From Phymatolithon calcareum (Eukaryota; Rhodophyta; Florideophyceae; Hapalidiales), in the NCBI GenBank assembly GCA_977006965.1, contig OZ345379.1, positions 2,046,001 through 2,110,000 of the forward strand: DNA of 64,000 nt, in the 5' to 3' direction. The notes below the pieces were generated by a model. The model saw nothing but the letters and a program-made list of their open reading frames with translations, was not told where the DNA came from and did no database searches. Shown here in pieces: positions 1 to 11,169 of the stretch (its first letter is position 1; the number at the start of each line of letters is the position of its first letter). Made by a program: the position numbers and the translations under genes.

Positions 1-1493
1 CCATGCAGATGAGAGTAAAAGACCGCGCGCGGCCTCGGAGATAAAGGTGATGAGATAGATCACACGCATGGACACCCAGTCAACCTCACCGGGACGTGCG
101 GGACTTAGACCGAGGGAGAGACGGAAGCGGACGCTGTGCTGTTCGCGCAAGGGCGGCTTCAGGGAGGGGCATTGTGGGATGGTGCCGTAGGAGGGATGCG
201 GTCGTAGCGTGTCGCGCACATCGGTCGGGCTTCTGGGGATCATTGTCGGGGGTTGCGGAACGTCTGTCACGGGGAGGTCGTGGACGATGGGCGCGTGAGG
301 ATGGAGAAAGGCGGAAAAGGTTGAAGTGGGACGGGCATTGCGTAGAATATAGATACTGTAGGAGTGGGGATTATGGCAGGGTGTGGCGGTAGTTTCAAGT
401 GACGAGCATCAGCAATTGATGCGGTGTTCCCTGGCAGACCGTGCGTAGACAAGTGCTGCAATCACCGCAGCCGTTTCTGGGTCCACATATTTCAGGTGTG
501 CTGCATCGCAGATATCATAGCTGGCAACTTGCAATGCCTGCGCACCGCTGCCTCACCTGCAGATGCTGGCTCTAAAGGTTGGTGGTACAGTAGTGGGTCC
601 GGCGAGAGGACGAGTTATCCATTAATAACATGCCAGGTTATTTAATCGTGAAAAAGGATATAACTATGTAGCATTTGTCCAGTGCATATTCAATCCATTT
701 CATTGGCGGGTGGGCTAATATGTTTTCCGCATCAACCAATGGTCGCTCCTTTGTTTTATGCGCGCACGGTGGGCTGTATTCCACGTGTATGTATCCGTAC
801 GTACACTGAGCACAGCGCACAATGAGCACAATGGTTGGCTGTATCGTCTGATCTTGAATGAAGGCTTGCCGCTTTCTTGAAAGATAAGTACTGAATACCT
901 AAGTGCAGAACTATCATTGGACAGATTCGGCCACTATAAATTCCTCCATGGAAGCTTAATGACAATAATTCTGGCTGATATGTATCATACAGTGCATTCA
1001 AGAATCCACTGTAAACCAACACCACCTCGGCGATAGTCGCACCTTCCCGATGCAATACCTATCGACATATAAAACGAAGTAGAAGGCGAAAATCTTGCAA
1101 TGTCCCGACGTGCACGTTGCCCAGCAGTCTGGGAAGGTTAAACGTCAAACCAAGTTTACATTCGGAAGCACGTTGATCGCAAACTCTGCAGAATGTGAGC
1201 ATCTCCATCGTCTTCAACCCCGCGGCGTCTCCTGCAAGCAATGCTCTGCCATGCATTGGAATCGCACGACTTATGTGGAGCGCTCAAGACGGCTATAGTT
1301 GACGGAAAGGACCAGCTGGCACTGAGCAAGGACGGCGAGATCAAGTTAAGAAGGCTTTTGAAATGAAAACTATGTGTGCTATTGCGTGGCCGTTACGCAT
1401 CGTTTTATATTTGACGGTAATGCCGTGTGCATCGTCTAGGTTGAACTTCGTCGGAGTGTGAAGGCCGACGGAGGATTGCCGCACCAAAGTGCC
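1..1493. other. no gene recognised
   Basis: The first 400 bases are G+C-rich and hold overlapping open frames on both strands (for example 96-392 on plus), but their composition (Arg/Gly-rich, no recognisable motif) looks like a by-product of base content. The rest, to the end of the oxidase gene, holds only short open frames. I see no RNA gene or clear repeat here. Confidence 0.5.
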
Positions 1494-1793
1494 CTATTTC
1501 ACGGCCAAGCCGCATCGAGGCATACCTGGTGGGGGCGCGGGGATGTCGCTCGCACCTCCGATTTGGAACACAAGACCCATTCCCATCTCAAGGTGCGCCA
1601 AAATGTGACAATGGAAGAATGCCGGACCGGGATTATCGGCAACGAAACGAAACGCTGTCCATGAATTTGGGTACAGCACTGCAGTGTTCCTCGCCACTGC
1701 ATGTCGCAGGTCGTAAGATGCGATGTCCTTCTCCGACCACGTTCTGTGATTCCATCCGTAGCCAACAACCCAAAAGTTGTGAAGGTGCAAATG
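1494..1793 (-). other. multicopper oxidase exon 3
   Basis: Acceptor CTTGTAG|CATTTG. Encodes the C-terminal HLH and HCHxxxHxxxxM copper motifs and ends in a TAG stop at 1494-1496. Confidence 0.88.
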
Positions 1794-3405
1794 CTACAAG
1801 CAAGACAAGGCAGAAGAAAAAACGCATGAAAATGTCAGCATAACCAGCGCAAGAACAAGATATGTGGGTAAGATGAACTCAACTTACCCATGGATGAACC
1901 TCCTCAGCACCGCTCAGGGACACTGCATTTTGCAACACAACTTCAATCACTTCCCCCTTTTTCACACGAATGATATGCGGCCCCTTCTTCGCCATGATGG
2001 ACATATTATTTGCCGAGAGCGACTTGAAATAGTTGAACGGTGTCGGAATCGTCGTCTGTTCAACCCACTTATCCATCTCGCTTTGAATTCCAAACTTAAC
2101 TGCCATAATTGTCGGCGTCCGCTGTCCGACAAACGAAATGTTATTCACTGACCAGACAAGTGACCCGTCCTCGTGTCGATTCTGCGTACCAAGCATCACG
2201 AATCTCCTGGACGGCTCCGGCACTTTGACAGGCTCGAGCGACTTGAACTTACGTGCCTGCCAAATGGACCATTTCGTATTATTACGACTCGGCCAGTCAT
2301 CCGGCACCGGTCGCGCCGGTACACTGTTGTTCTTCGCAAATGCATACCGCAGAATGGCAAGCCCGCGAACTCCCTTCTTGCGATGGCGGACATTAGTCTG
2401 TATCCAGAAAAGGCCGTTGTGACCCGGGTACTTGCGGTCAAGCTCTGCCCGCGACTTGGTGTACAACAGCGCACTGTAAGAGTTTGAGGAACCGACATCA
2501 AGATAGCGGGTCCAAAACGGACGTAAGGGAGTGGTTTCCGCCTCAACGACGCGAATGGAGTGCGCGTCAATGCCGAAATTGACATTACTAAGCGCTGACG
2601 CGCCGACGATACGCAATCTGTACTTTCGATTCTCGTCAACGTCTACGATGAGGGGACCAGCGTCTGAGTGGTTCGGGTCGCATTTCTTCGTCGTTTCGCT
2701 GCAGTTGAACTGACCGCGACCTCCGATGGTGAGCGTTTGCGCGTCGCCGACCCAGCGGAATGCGTTGGGAAGTTTCTGGTGGAGACCAGCGGCCTGCTCA
2801 ACGGCGCTGGTGTGGAACCAATCGCTGAGTAGAAGTTCGATGTCGGGGTGGTTATATTGTTGGACGGTCTTCTCGTCACCTGTGATAATTATCATGCCGA
2901 AGAGCGAAGACTTTTGCAAGCCGGAATGTGAATGCCACCAGAGAGTTCCTGGTGCATCTAGGACAAATTCGTACATGTATTCTTGGCCAGGGTAGATGGG
3001 GCATTGTGTTATGCCCGGGACACCGTCCATCCATGGTGTGCCGGTTTGTTTTATACCGTGCCAATGGATCGAGGTTGTTTCGGTTGGGAGATTGTTTACT
3101 ACGCGGATGCGAACCCTGTCACCCACGTGGCCTTTCAGTGTCGGACCTGTGTACGTGAAAGAAGAGCATAATCAGGATGTCGTGAAGCGCGTTAGAGCAG
3201 TTTGGGGATATGGAAGGCACGATTGTAAGTGGGGAAATGTCATACCGGGTACTTGGTTGTTCACGGCTGCGACTACCTTCTCGACACCGTCCGGGGACAC
3301 GAACTTGTAATCGATTACCCAGGTCTGCTCAATGAGAGCAGCATTGGAAAGTTGCGAAAGTACAAGATAGACTACGAGGATAAGGAAGCATCTGAGAGAC
3401 CCCAT
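1494..3405 (-). CDS. secreted multicopper oxidase (laccase / ascorbate-oxidase type), three exons
   Basis: Copper enzyme that would oxidise phenolics, ascorbate or metal ions with reduction of O2 to water; the substrate cannot be read from sequence. Exons on the minus strand are 3405-3246, 3146-1888 and 1793-1494, joined by introns 3245-3147 and 1887-1794, both GT...AG, giving 572 residues. Splicing restores the family run VNNQVPGPTLKGHVGDRV across the first junction and HPWHLH across the second. Residues 1-22 form a signal peptide (MGSLRCFLILVVYLV..SNA), so it is secreted or wall-located; the in-frame Met 23 codons upstream would bury it, hence start 3405. Copper ligands: HWH at 81-83, HSH at 125-127, HPWHLH at 471-476, HCH at 534-536 with His540 and Met545 as axial ligand. 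The usual Gly in HLHGH is Leu here. All four copper motifs are present, so it should be active. Confidence 0.9.
1888..3146 (-). other. multicopper oxidase exon 2
   Basis: Acceptor CACAG|GTCCGA, donor CATGG|GTAAGT. Carries the first two copper motifs and the central domain, and ends at HPW. Confidence 0.88.
3246..3405 (-). other. multicopper oxidase exon 1
   Basis: Encodes the signal peptide and the first residues of cupredoxin domain 1. The donor is CCCG|GTATGA and the codon is split after its first base. Confidence 0.85.
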
Positions 3406-4835
3406 GACTGAGGTTGATTGAGATTGATCTGCACGACTGCCGCTCGTCTTATCCGTTCTGCAAGGGCTCTGCACTGCGCAAAGCTTAACAGTTAACCGTG
3501 GAGCAAGTAAAACGGCACAGTTGGCAAACGGTCATTGTTTTGCAACAAGGATGCGGTATCATAGTAGGACTGACGCGCTTTTGATGAGTCTCCGAGCCTC
3601 CTGGTTTGTCCGAACAGGAATTCCATATATTTGGTACGTACGTTTCAACAGGCAGTTGTATCTGATACGTTAAGTTCATTCATTTAATTCGAGCCTAATT
3701 AAGTTTAGTAGTCTGGTCAGTAAGCAAATTTTTTTGCTTCCCAGTTTGGATCAACGAAGAGCTCTCTAGAGAGAAAGGACTTTTTTTTAAAAAAAAGTCC
3801 TTAAAAAAGTACTTAAAATTACCAATCATTCATCATGGACAGTGATTGCCGAGGATGCAGTGCCACGTCGATGGTTTTGAACACTGTAATGAAACCTAGA
3901 AAACAGCACAGTATACCATACCAGCCCCGGGTAACCTCCTGGAGAAAAGTGCAATTGTGCTTTGCTCGAGGAGGTTCTTGAGTGCAGCTTAGCAGGGCTC
4001 TTTGAAGAAAGAGGAAGCCTCCATCTTCCTTTTGGAGGCTGTCGTCAGGAAATCATGTCCTGATGACCATGATGGTCCGATTACACTGCAAACAGCACGA
4101 AAACCCGCATCGGTCTCTTCGAAGCATTCGCATTCGGAATTTCAAAGAGGCAAAAAAGGATGCATGTACCGGTATACAATCTTCGGATGAATTCATTCGC
4201 AGATTGTTCGTTTGCGTTCTCTTTACGTCCACTAAGTTACTGCACAGTCAATCCTCGTTAACTGGATCTTCAAATTTAGAATATTTTCCGTTTTAAAAAT
4301 AGAAGAGACATCGCACAAATTTATCTAAATTTTAAGGTTCTCAGAATTCTCGATATCTAATTATTGTCAATGCTTGAGTCACGGTGCATGCTTTAAATTT
4401 GCAAACTTTTTTGATTCATTTTCACGGAGCATATTCAACACGTGGGCCCTTCACTGAGCCGCAAACACACCTGCTCAATTAGTAACACCGGTTTCTGGGC
4501 TGAACACTGAACAAATGGGTCACTCCTGAAAATTATAAATTGCAGAGACGCAAAACAGTACGCAAATTGTGCAAATGTATTCCGCTGTCACGCGCACGCC
4601 AAATTGTGGAGCCCTGAAAACATTGTCGCATTTTTTGTCAACAATTCCGTTACGGAACCAAAATATTAATTGATTTGATGTCCTATTTTGGGTGCTTATA
4701 GTGCCCAAAGCATCCGACATGGGCCCTCACTTTGGTGCTGAAGAGTACAAGTATTACATTACACCGCTGGAGACCGAGGGGTTTTGGAGCTGTATAATAC
4801 TCCAAAGGGTAATCAGGCGGGCTGTAAAGTACTCC
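3406..4835. other. intergenic stretch with two A/T hairpins
   Basis: No coding signal. Contains a perfect 28-bp palindrome at 3775-3802 (AAGGAC, eight T, eight A, GTCCTT) and a smaller one at 3722-3739. A segment starting about 4518 (GGGTCACTCCTGAAAATTAT) resembles the inner end of both arms of the fold-back structure that follows (about 5850-5887 inverted, 7374-7410 direct), so this end sequence occurs three times within 3 kb. Confidence 0.5.
3775..3802. repeat. 28-bp perfect palindrome
   Basis: AAGGAC plus eight T, mirrored by eight A plus GTCCTT, with no spacer. It lies upstream of the oxidase gene. It could be a hairpin or a transposon scar; no function is evident. Confidence 0.7.
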
Positions 4836-5887
4836 ATTAAACTATTTAAACGTTCACTCGAAGGGAGAGGGGAAAGTGAAGAAATTATAGGTAGATCCAT
4901 AGATTCGTTGCACGGAGAAGGCTTTATGGTGCTAGACGAAATAAGTACTATGTCATTGTAATGAATACACGAAGATGTCTCTTCTCGAGTGTTCTTTCGT
5001 CAGTTCGGCTTTCCCCTTTACTCATGGCGTTGAAAAGCAGAGCTGTCTATCTCCATCTGGTCCTCAAACAAGTTCGGTAAGAATGGGATTGGTTATCCGT
5101 CTATTATGCATTCTGCTGCATAAACGGCATCTGCAGCGAAGGATCGCAAATGGACCCATGCGGTACCGAATGTCCCTGCACGCCCGCCGGCTCCGTGACC
5201 GAAGAATCTCCCGAAGAGCTCTGCAGCATCCCCATATGTCTGCTTTTCACACGCTTTTCGGATCGGGTTGCGAGCGCTCGTTAATCAACTTAACAGGTGT
5301 TAACCATGTTACGTTTCGATACATACTTGTAAGGTATGTCACTCTGTACAACAAGTACTCACCCTATTCAACTGATGGGGCTATTCGACGTCTGGACGCA
5401 GAACCGCATGGTCGCGGCAGGCCGCGCTCAATGAGCGCAGAAATATGTTTGGGCTTGGTGTTGACATGGGGGAGGACACGCGGATCTGAGATGGTCCTCT
5501 GCTTGCTCTTCGGAATAACGGCATCAATGTGCGTTTCTCAAGCTCGTCAAGATCCAGGTAGAATATTATTACGTACTTGCATAGCATGGACGAGGATCTA
5601 CTCTTCTAAGCTGCAGCGCATCTTTCTGATCACCCATGGATGAAGTGCATGAGGCAGATCACTGCACTACTCCGACTGAGAGAAACGCGCCGTAGCGAAA
5701 ATGATAGAAATGTGTCGTAGAACACATTGGGTTCACAGAGGGAAGCTCTATGACCAAATGTCGCGCGATTTGCACATTTTGCGTGTCACAAATCGAGGAC
5801 ACGAGACAAATGCACCGTAGCGTGACGACGCATTTTGTGCAGAAATGACGCATTTTGTGCAATTTATCATTTTCAGGAGCGACCCAA
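4836..5887 (+). repeat. left arm of fold-back structure
   Basis: Inverted copy of 7374-8424; near-identical over about 1.05 kb. Confidence 0.8.
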
Positions 5888-6257
5888 TCTTTCAACGAGG
5901 CGAATATGACAGCCAAATTGCCAAAGATTCCCAATTGGGCATATGCAAGCCATTTCGCCTGCATTTCCGGCTTTTGGCCATGATGGCACATACACGTGTA
6001 ACACTAGAGGTATCATATAGTTTTGATTCCAGAATATGCTTTGTATCTGGACATCAGATCTTTCCATTTTGAATATCCAGTTATGAAGGAATGACTGTAA
6101 TGTAGAGTTTAGTTTCGGAAAGGTCCTCATCATGAACACTCTGTATAATAGGCATAACGACTGACACAATTCGACTGCACAGTGTAACCTAAACTGTATC
6201 ACATGGTTCCTCTGGGGTGGGGGAAAGCGGCAACAAATGCTGTATCGGATATCTTCA

Positions 6258-6530
6258 TCATAGTATGAACAGGTTTTGCAGTAAAGAGATGCAGCTGCGC
6301 AAATTCAAATAATTGAGGGGCCACCATATAATCCAAACCTGTCGCCTATCAGTACTGTATGATAGAAAAAATAGATTTTTCGGCTCGAAGACAGAGGAAT
6401 ATTCCGCGATGACCAAGCGTGCTGTAATCAGCTTGCTGATCTTCTGAAATATAGCGTGCCTCCGTCGCGTCATGCACAAATGTTGTGCAAGTACGACACG
6501 GAATGAGTTCCATCGATCGATTCCCCTACA
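6258..6530 (-). pseudogene. possible hAT transposase remnant in the loop
   Basis: On the minus strand one frame reads DRWNSFRVVLAQHL followed by about 60 further residues. An RWNS motif followed by hydrophobic helices is typical of the hAT transposase core (usually TRWNS). Nothing else of the protein is convincing and neighbouring frames are interrupted, so this is a weak call; chance similarity is possible. Confidence 0.3.
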
Positions 6531-7373
6531 TGTACTGGAATGCTTGGCAAAAGGGTCTTTTCCGCGGCTCTCAGCCTTCCAAATATATTGTTACAGAGGC
6601 AACCGAAACGCGAAATCGAGCTTCCGGAGAATCTTCTTAAATTTACTCCAATACTGAGACAGATTAATTTAACAAGAGTCTGTGAGCCGGATAATTTGAC
6701 AGCAAACATGCGTCCCAGACATCGACCTGATCCGTGGGCAACCATGGGTGGACATGAGGAGGTTCTTAGCTGCTGAAGAATTATGCAATGATTAAAAAAT
6801 AAAACATTTTTTATTTCTGGCGACCGGAAAAACGTTCGAAAAAATATACACGTGTAGTGCATCATACACATTTCACTACAGTATAGTCGCGCAAATCTGG
6901 CATGAAACCAGACCTTGTTGCAACTTTTTAGCAAAAACGCCAGATTCCGCTTAGCTTCCGACCCATTCTCTGGTCGCAAGCCAGTCAACAGCCCGAGAGC
7001 AACGTCGCCGGGGAAGGAGACGCCGTGTTGAATCAACCGGGACCAAAGACTGTATAATCGCGAATTTATTTCGAAACGTTTCGTTTTTAATTGTATTCAG
7101 AAGGAGAAGCAGTCATATACATTTTTCGGTGGAGTCTACCAGCACATCAGGAAACGCTTGGGTTAGATTGCTTTTAATTGTTATTTCGCGCCATATCGCT
7201 GAAGCATTTCGAATGAGGATATACGACTGAACAGGTGCGGCAAGTGCGGATGCAGGGGGCGACAAAAGTAAGATCCCAAAGACTCCTTGGCTGTAACGCA
7301 GGAGCAATCTGCCGGCCGAAATTCGACGCGAAGCAGTGTTCGAATGGGCACGGCACATTTGCCACTGGAATAC

Positions 7374-8424
7374 TGGGTCGCTCCTGAAAATGATAAATTG
7401 CACAAAATGCGTCATTTCTGCACAAAATGCGTCGTCACGCTACGGTGCATTTGTCTCGTGTCCTCGATTTGTGACGCGCAAAATGTGCAAATCGCGCGAC
7501 ATTTGGTCATAGAGCTTCCCTCTGTGAACCAAATGTGTTCTACGACACATTTCTATCATTTTCGCTACGGCGCGTTTCTCTCAGTCGGAGTAGTGCAGTG
7601 ATCTGCCTCATGCACTTCATCCATGGGTGATCAGAAAGATGCGCTGCAGCTTAGAAGAGTAGATCCTCGTCCATGCTATGCAAGTACGTAATAATATTCT
7701 ACCTGGATCTTGACGAGCTTGAGAAACGCACATTGATGCCGTTATTCCGAAGAGCAAGCAGAGGACCATCTCAGATCCGCGTGTCCTCCCCCATTTCAAC
7801 ACCAAGCCCAAACATATTTCTGCGCTCATTGAGCGCGGCCTGCCGCGACCATGCGGTTCTGCGTCCAGACGTCGAATAGCCCCATCAGTTGAATAGGGTG
7901 AGTACTTGTTGTACAGAGTGACATACTTTACAAGTATGTATCGAAACGTAACATGGTTAACACCTGTTAAGGTGATTAACGAGCGCTCGCAATCCGATCC
8001 GAAAAGCGTGCGAAAAGCGGACATATGGGGATGCTGCAGAGCTCTTCGGGAGATTCTTCGGTCACGGAGCCGGCGGGCGTGCAGGGACATTCGGTACCGC
8101 ATGGGTCCATTTGCGATCCTTCGCTGCAGATGCCGTTTATGCAGCAGAATGCATAATAGACGGATAACCAATCCCATTCTTACCGAACTTGTTTGAGGAC
8201 CAGATGGAGATAGACAGCTCTGCTTTTCAACGCCATGAGTAAAGGGGAAAGCCGAACTGACGAAAGAACACTCGAGAAGAGACATCTTCGTGTATTCATT
8301 ACAATGACATAGTACATATTTCGTCTAGCACCATAAAGCCTTCTCCGTGCAACGAATCTATGGATCTACCTATAATTTCTTCACTTTCCCCTCTCCCTTC
8401 GAGTGAACGTTTAAATAGTTTAAT
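7374..8424 (-). repeat. right arm of fold-back structure
   Basis: Inverted copy of 4836-5887. Its outer end abuts the MITE-like element that starts with CAGGG at 8425. Confidence 0.8.
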
Positions 8425-8796
8425 CAGGGGAATGTTAAGGGGGGGAGAAACGCAGACCCTGTGTCATACCGCTTTTCCAAGATTATCATATATCGAGCCC
8501 GTTTGAAAAAGAAACATTAAGGCGAAGATCGCATCATAGAAATACCAGAGAAATAAAAGGAAATCATGGGAACATTAGGAGTTCCTAATGTAGCGGCAGC
8601 TCTCGTTGCTCGACTCGTTTCTTGGTAAGAAATAACTAGAATTAAGGTTGGCGTCAAAGCTTTGGCGACAATTTTTGATACAGCGTTATCCTCATAAATC
8701 GCTATGCACAACGCGCGCCTCGTTTTTATTAGAATGTATGTTACTAAGTGATATGACACCGGGTCTGCGTTTCTCCCCCCCCTTAACATTTCCCTG
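8425..8796. mobile_element. MITE-like element with CAGGG...CCCTG ends
   Basis: Terminal inverted repeats of about 45 bp: the left end reads CAGGGGAATGTTAAGGGG and continues to ..GTGTCATA; the right end is its reverse complement with few changes and ends ..CATTTCCCTG. The 372-bp unit has no coding capacity. CAGGG ends are common in hAT-type non-autonomous elements, but the flanking 8-mers do not match, so the superfamily is uncertain. It sits exactly at the outer end of the fold-back right arm. Confidence 0.7.
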
Positions 8797-9182
8797 CGGG
8801 AACCGATCAGAACCACGGCTCTAACCCACTGCCGTGACTGTAAGCAAGCACTTGTGACACTCATTGATCGCCACTACTGTACTAACAGCTGTACTGTGTC
8901 TGCGCCAGTCGTGTTTCCCCCAGCTTGCCAATCACATTCCCGATTAGAGCAGGGCCATCTGAATATCTCTGACTCAGAATGAATCCTGCTGTGGAAACAC
9001 AATCAGACGAGAAGCCAGCGAAGGGAAGTAGTAACGATCCTTGAGAACTTGACTGACGACTGGCCACGCCCTCTGAGGGCGAGACCAGCAGCACTGCACA
9101 GCGTCGCATCGAGGAATCCTGGAATTAATTACGCAGTGGAAACGATGAGAAAATTGCAAAATAATGATGCCGCCCATAAACT
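8797..9182. other. no gene recognised
   Basis: Short open frames on both strands only; no motif or repeat seen. Confidence 0.4.
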
Positions 9183-9318
9183 TTATAAAATGTCCGAAAT
9201 CAACTACTTAAATGAGAACGTAACCGAAGGATTGTAGTGCAACGAAAAGTCTCTCAGGTGCAATGATAATTGACAAAGGGAGCTTCAATTAAACAGAAAT
9301 CCAATCCAATCCTTCCAG
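9183..9318 (+). repeat. dispersed retroposon 3' end with pentanucleotide tail
   Basis: About 130 bp (AATGTCCGAAATCAACTACT ... AAATCCAATCCAATCC) recurring inverted at 12899-13022. Both copies end in a short (ATCCA)n run, the kind of simple tail left by some LINEs and SINEs. The body is otherwise unrecognised. Confidence 0.65.
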
Positions 9319-9504
9319 ATGGCTTGCCTTTCGCACAAGCAACGCAATTCAGGGTGTGCACTTGTAAGATGGCGAAGCTATGGGTGGTAAGTAGAGCTTT
9401 CACATGAGCTTCGCTGTGCGTTAGATCCAGATCCCCTTTCTAGATGCAAATTAATTATCGAAGAGCTCTAAATATTTTAATATTTAAATATTTAGAGCGC
9501 TTCG

Positions 9505-9575
9505 AGTAAACGGGCAAGACTTCGCAGCTGCTACCCCTTCTTAAGAGTGTAACTGAGGGCTTTTAAATAAACAAC
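9505..9575 (+). repeat. 3'-end relic of the small-ORF retroposon family
   Basis: GCAGCTGCTA ... GTGTAACTGAGGGC, then TTTTAAATAAAC. This resembles the 3' ends of the units at 14611-15050 and 15445-16024, including the AATAAA-like tail. No ORF of the family and no clear target duplication were found here, so it is probably a truncated or decayed copy. Confidence 0.45.
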
Positions 9576-11169
9576 CTAACTTTTGCTAAAAAAAGCTGCT
9601 ACACCTGATGAATACAGGAGGTTTTTCCCCCTGCCCCGTGGTCTTGTTCTCATTGTAAACCTTCCTTAACTCCATGTCTTCTCTAATGGTTCTGCTGAAT
9701 TTTAGATGCTTGACAACACTTGAGCGATCTCGGTGGATAGTTATCCTCTTCCTTCACCTTGTACTGGCATAGGCTTATGTTCAACGTTGTGTAAAATTCT
9801 CAAATGTCACACTCAAATATCTCTATTATACTCATTGCGGGCTGTGGAGGGACATCTACCCCATGCGTACAGTGTATGTTTGTGGTTTTATGGTAGGTAC
9901 CTGGGGTCCCCTGGCTTTGGGAAGGGGGAAACTGGTAAACGCTCTATTGGATGTCTCGCTCATATACGAGAGAAAGAGAGCTCTAGATGAAGTCCTTTTT
10001 ATGTTGCATGCCGTCAAGACTGTGGCTGCACCTGAACCCTCCTTGCCAACTGAAGCCCGCTGAGACAACCAGCTGACTCCGCGTGACACAGGACAGGGGA
10101 GTATTTACCCCCTCGAGGCCCGATTATGGGCCAGACGTACGATATTGTATCCCACCAGATTGTGTCGCACCCTCTATTCGCAAACCAAAGCATACCCCTG
10201 GCCTCTTGGCAGTGGCAAAATTGTCTCATTCGTCTACAGACACCTTGGTAACCTTTTAAAATAAAAATCTACAGTTCTTCTTCTTCTTCTTCATATGCGA
10301 GAGTAGAAGTTGAAAAAGGAAGAGATATGCTTACGGTAGTGCTCGATGCCTGTGCGTATGAGAATCACTGGTGTCTCGCAGGCAATGGCATAATTTTTCC
10401 GTAAATATCTACGGTACAACACTGATGGCGGATAGATTCGGAAACAATATCAAACAGTGCATGAAGGCTCTGAAGCGCAACTTGTCAGTCTATGAACTCA
10501 AAAGAAGATAGAGCGGTAACCGAGAAGGCACCAGATGCTCTTCAGCATTCACATCATCTAGAATATGTAGAAGGAAGAAGGCCTGTACTGAAAGAAGAAG
10601 CGACGCTTCGGCAAATTTAGCAAGAGTTATCCAAACAATCGAGTGCGTGCTAGGGCCTCCGACACAAGACCGAGAAGAGCTATACTATTTTTGGTAGCGC
10701 CAGTGTATATTCAAAAGCCTGCAGAGCATTTGAAAGAAAACTTGTCAAAAAAATTGGCATAATTTGGTATTCTTCCGGGACATTCGTCAATATTCAATAA
10801 ATCTCGATCTTGGCGTCTTGCATAGCTACATCGCACCGATATGCTCGAGAGCTTAAACGGGCGGCCATCTGCATGTCCTGGAATTGGTATCGTCTCTTGC
10901 GAGCATTTTCTAGTACCAGGCTGGGGGAGCTAAAATCTATGTTTCTCTGTTGAGGGCTCGTACTTCTCGTATGCGGCTTTCGCACTAGACATGGCAGACT
11001 TGGAGCTAGTTTTTCACTATAGAGATCGTTTTTGTTCATTAATTCTATAAAACTCAGAGATTTGAAGTCTAAACCTGTTCCTTCGCGCTCGACATATTGG
11101 GCCGAATACTTGGTTGAAGAAGGACCGCTTTTCAAGAGGACTCACTGGTAATGACTCTAAATTGATTCG
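9576..11169. other. no gene recognised; (TTC)n tract
   Basis: Contains a short TTC microsatellite at about 10275-10292 and short open frames without recognisable motifs. It includes the 3' flank of the acyltransferase-like gene. Confidence 0.45.

Larger units (their letters stand above)
4836..8424. mobile_element. fold-back element with ~1.05-kb inverted arms
   Basis: The left arm (about 4836-5887) and right arm (about 7374-8424) are inverted copies differing at only scattered bases. The outer ends are ATTAAACTATTTAAACG and the inner ends lie next to GGTCGCTCCTGAAAATGAT. The arms enclose a 1.49-kb loop. A 222-codon open frame (4975-5643 plus, 7617-8285 minus) appears twice because the DNA is duplicated, and a 68-codon frame runs the other way (7673-7879 plus); neither matches a family I recognise. 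The structure fits a fold-back transposon or an inverted segmental duplication. I found no target-site duplication. Confidence 0.7.

Noticed and set aside
96-461. Overlapping frames at the left edge as an exon of a gene
   Set aside because: No splice signals or family resemblance; both strands are open because of base composition.
4975-8285. Identical 222-codon frames at 4975-5643 (plus) and 7617-8285 (minus) as a conserved gene
   Set aside because: They are open in both places only because the DNA is a recent inverted copy. The residue composition is Arg/Ser/Leu-rich without motif, and an alternative frame runs antisense.
8417-8804. 8-bp hAT target duplication around the CAGGG element
   Set aside because: The 8-mers AGTTTAAT and CGGGAACC do not match, so the superfamily assignment was left open.
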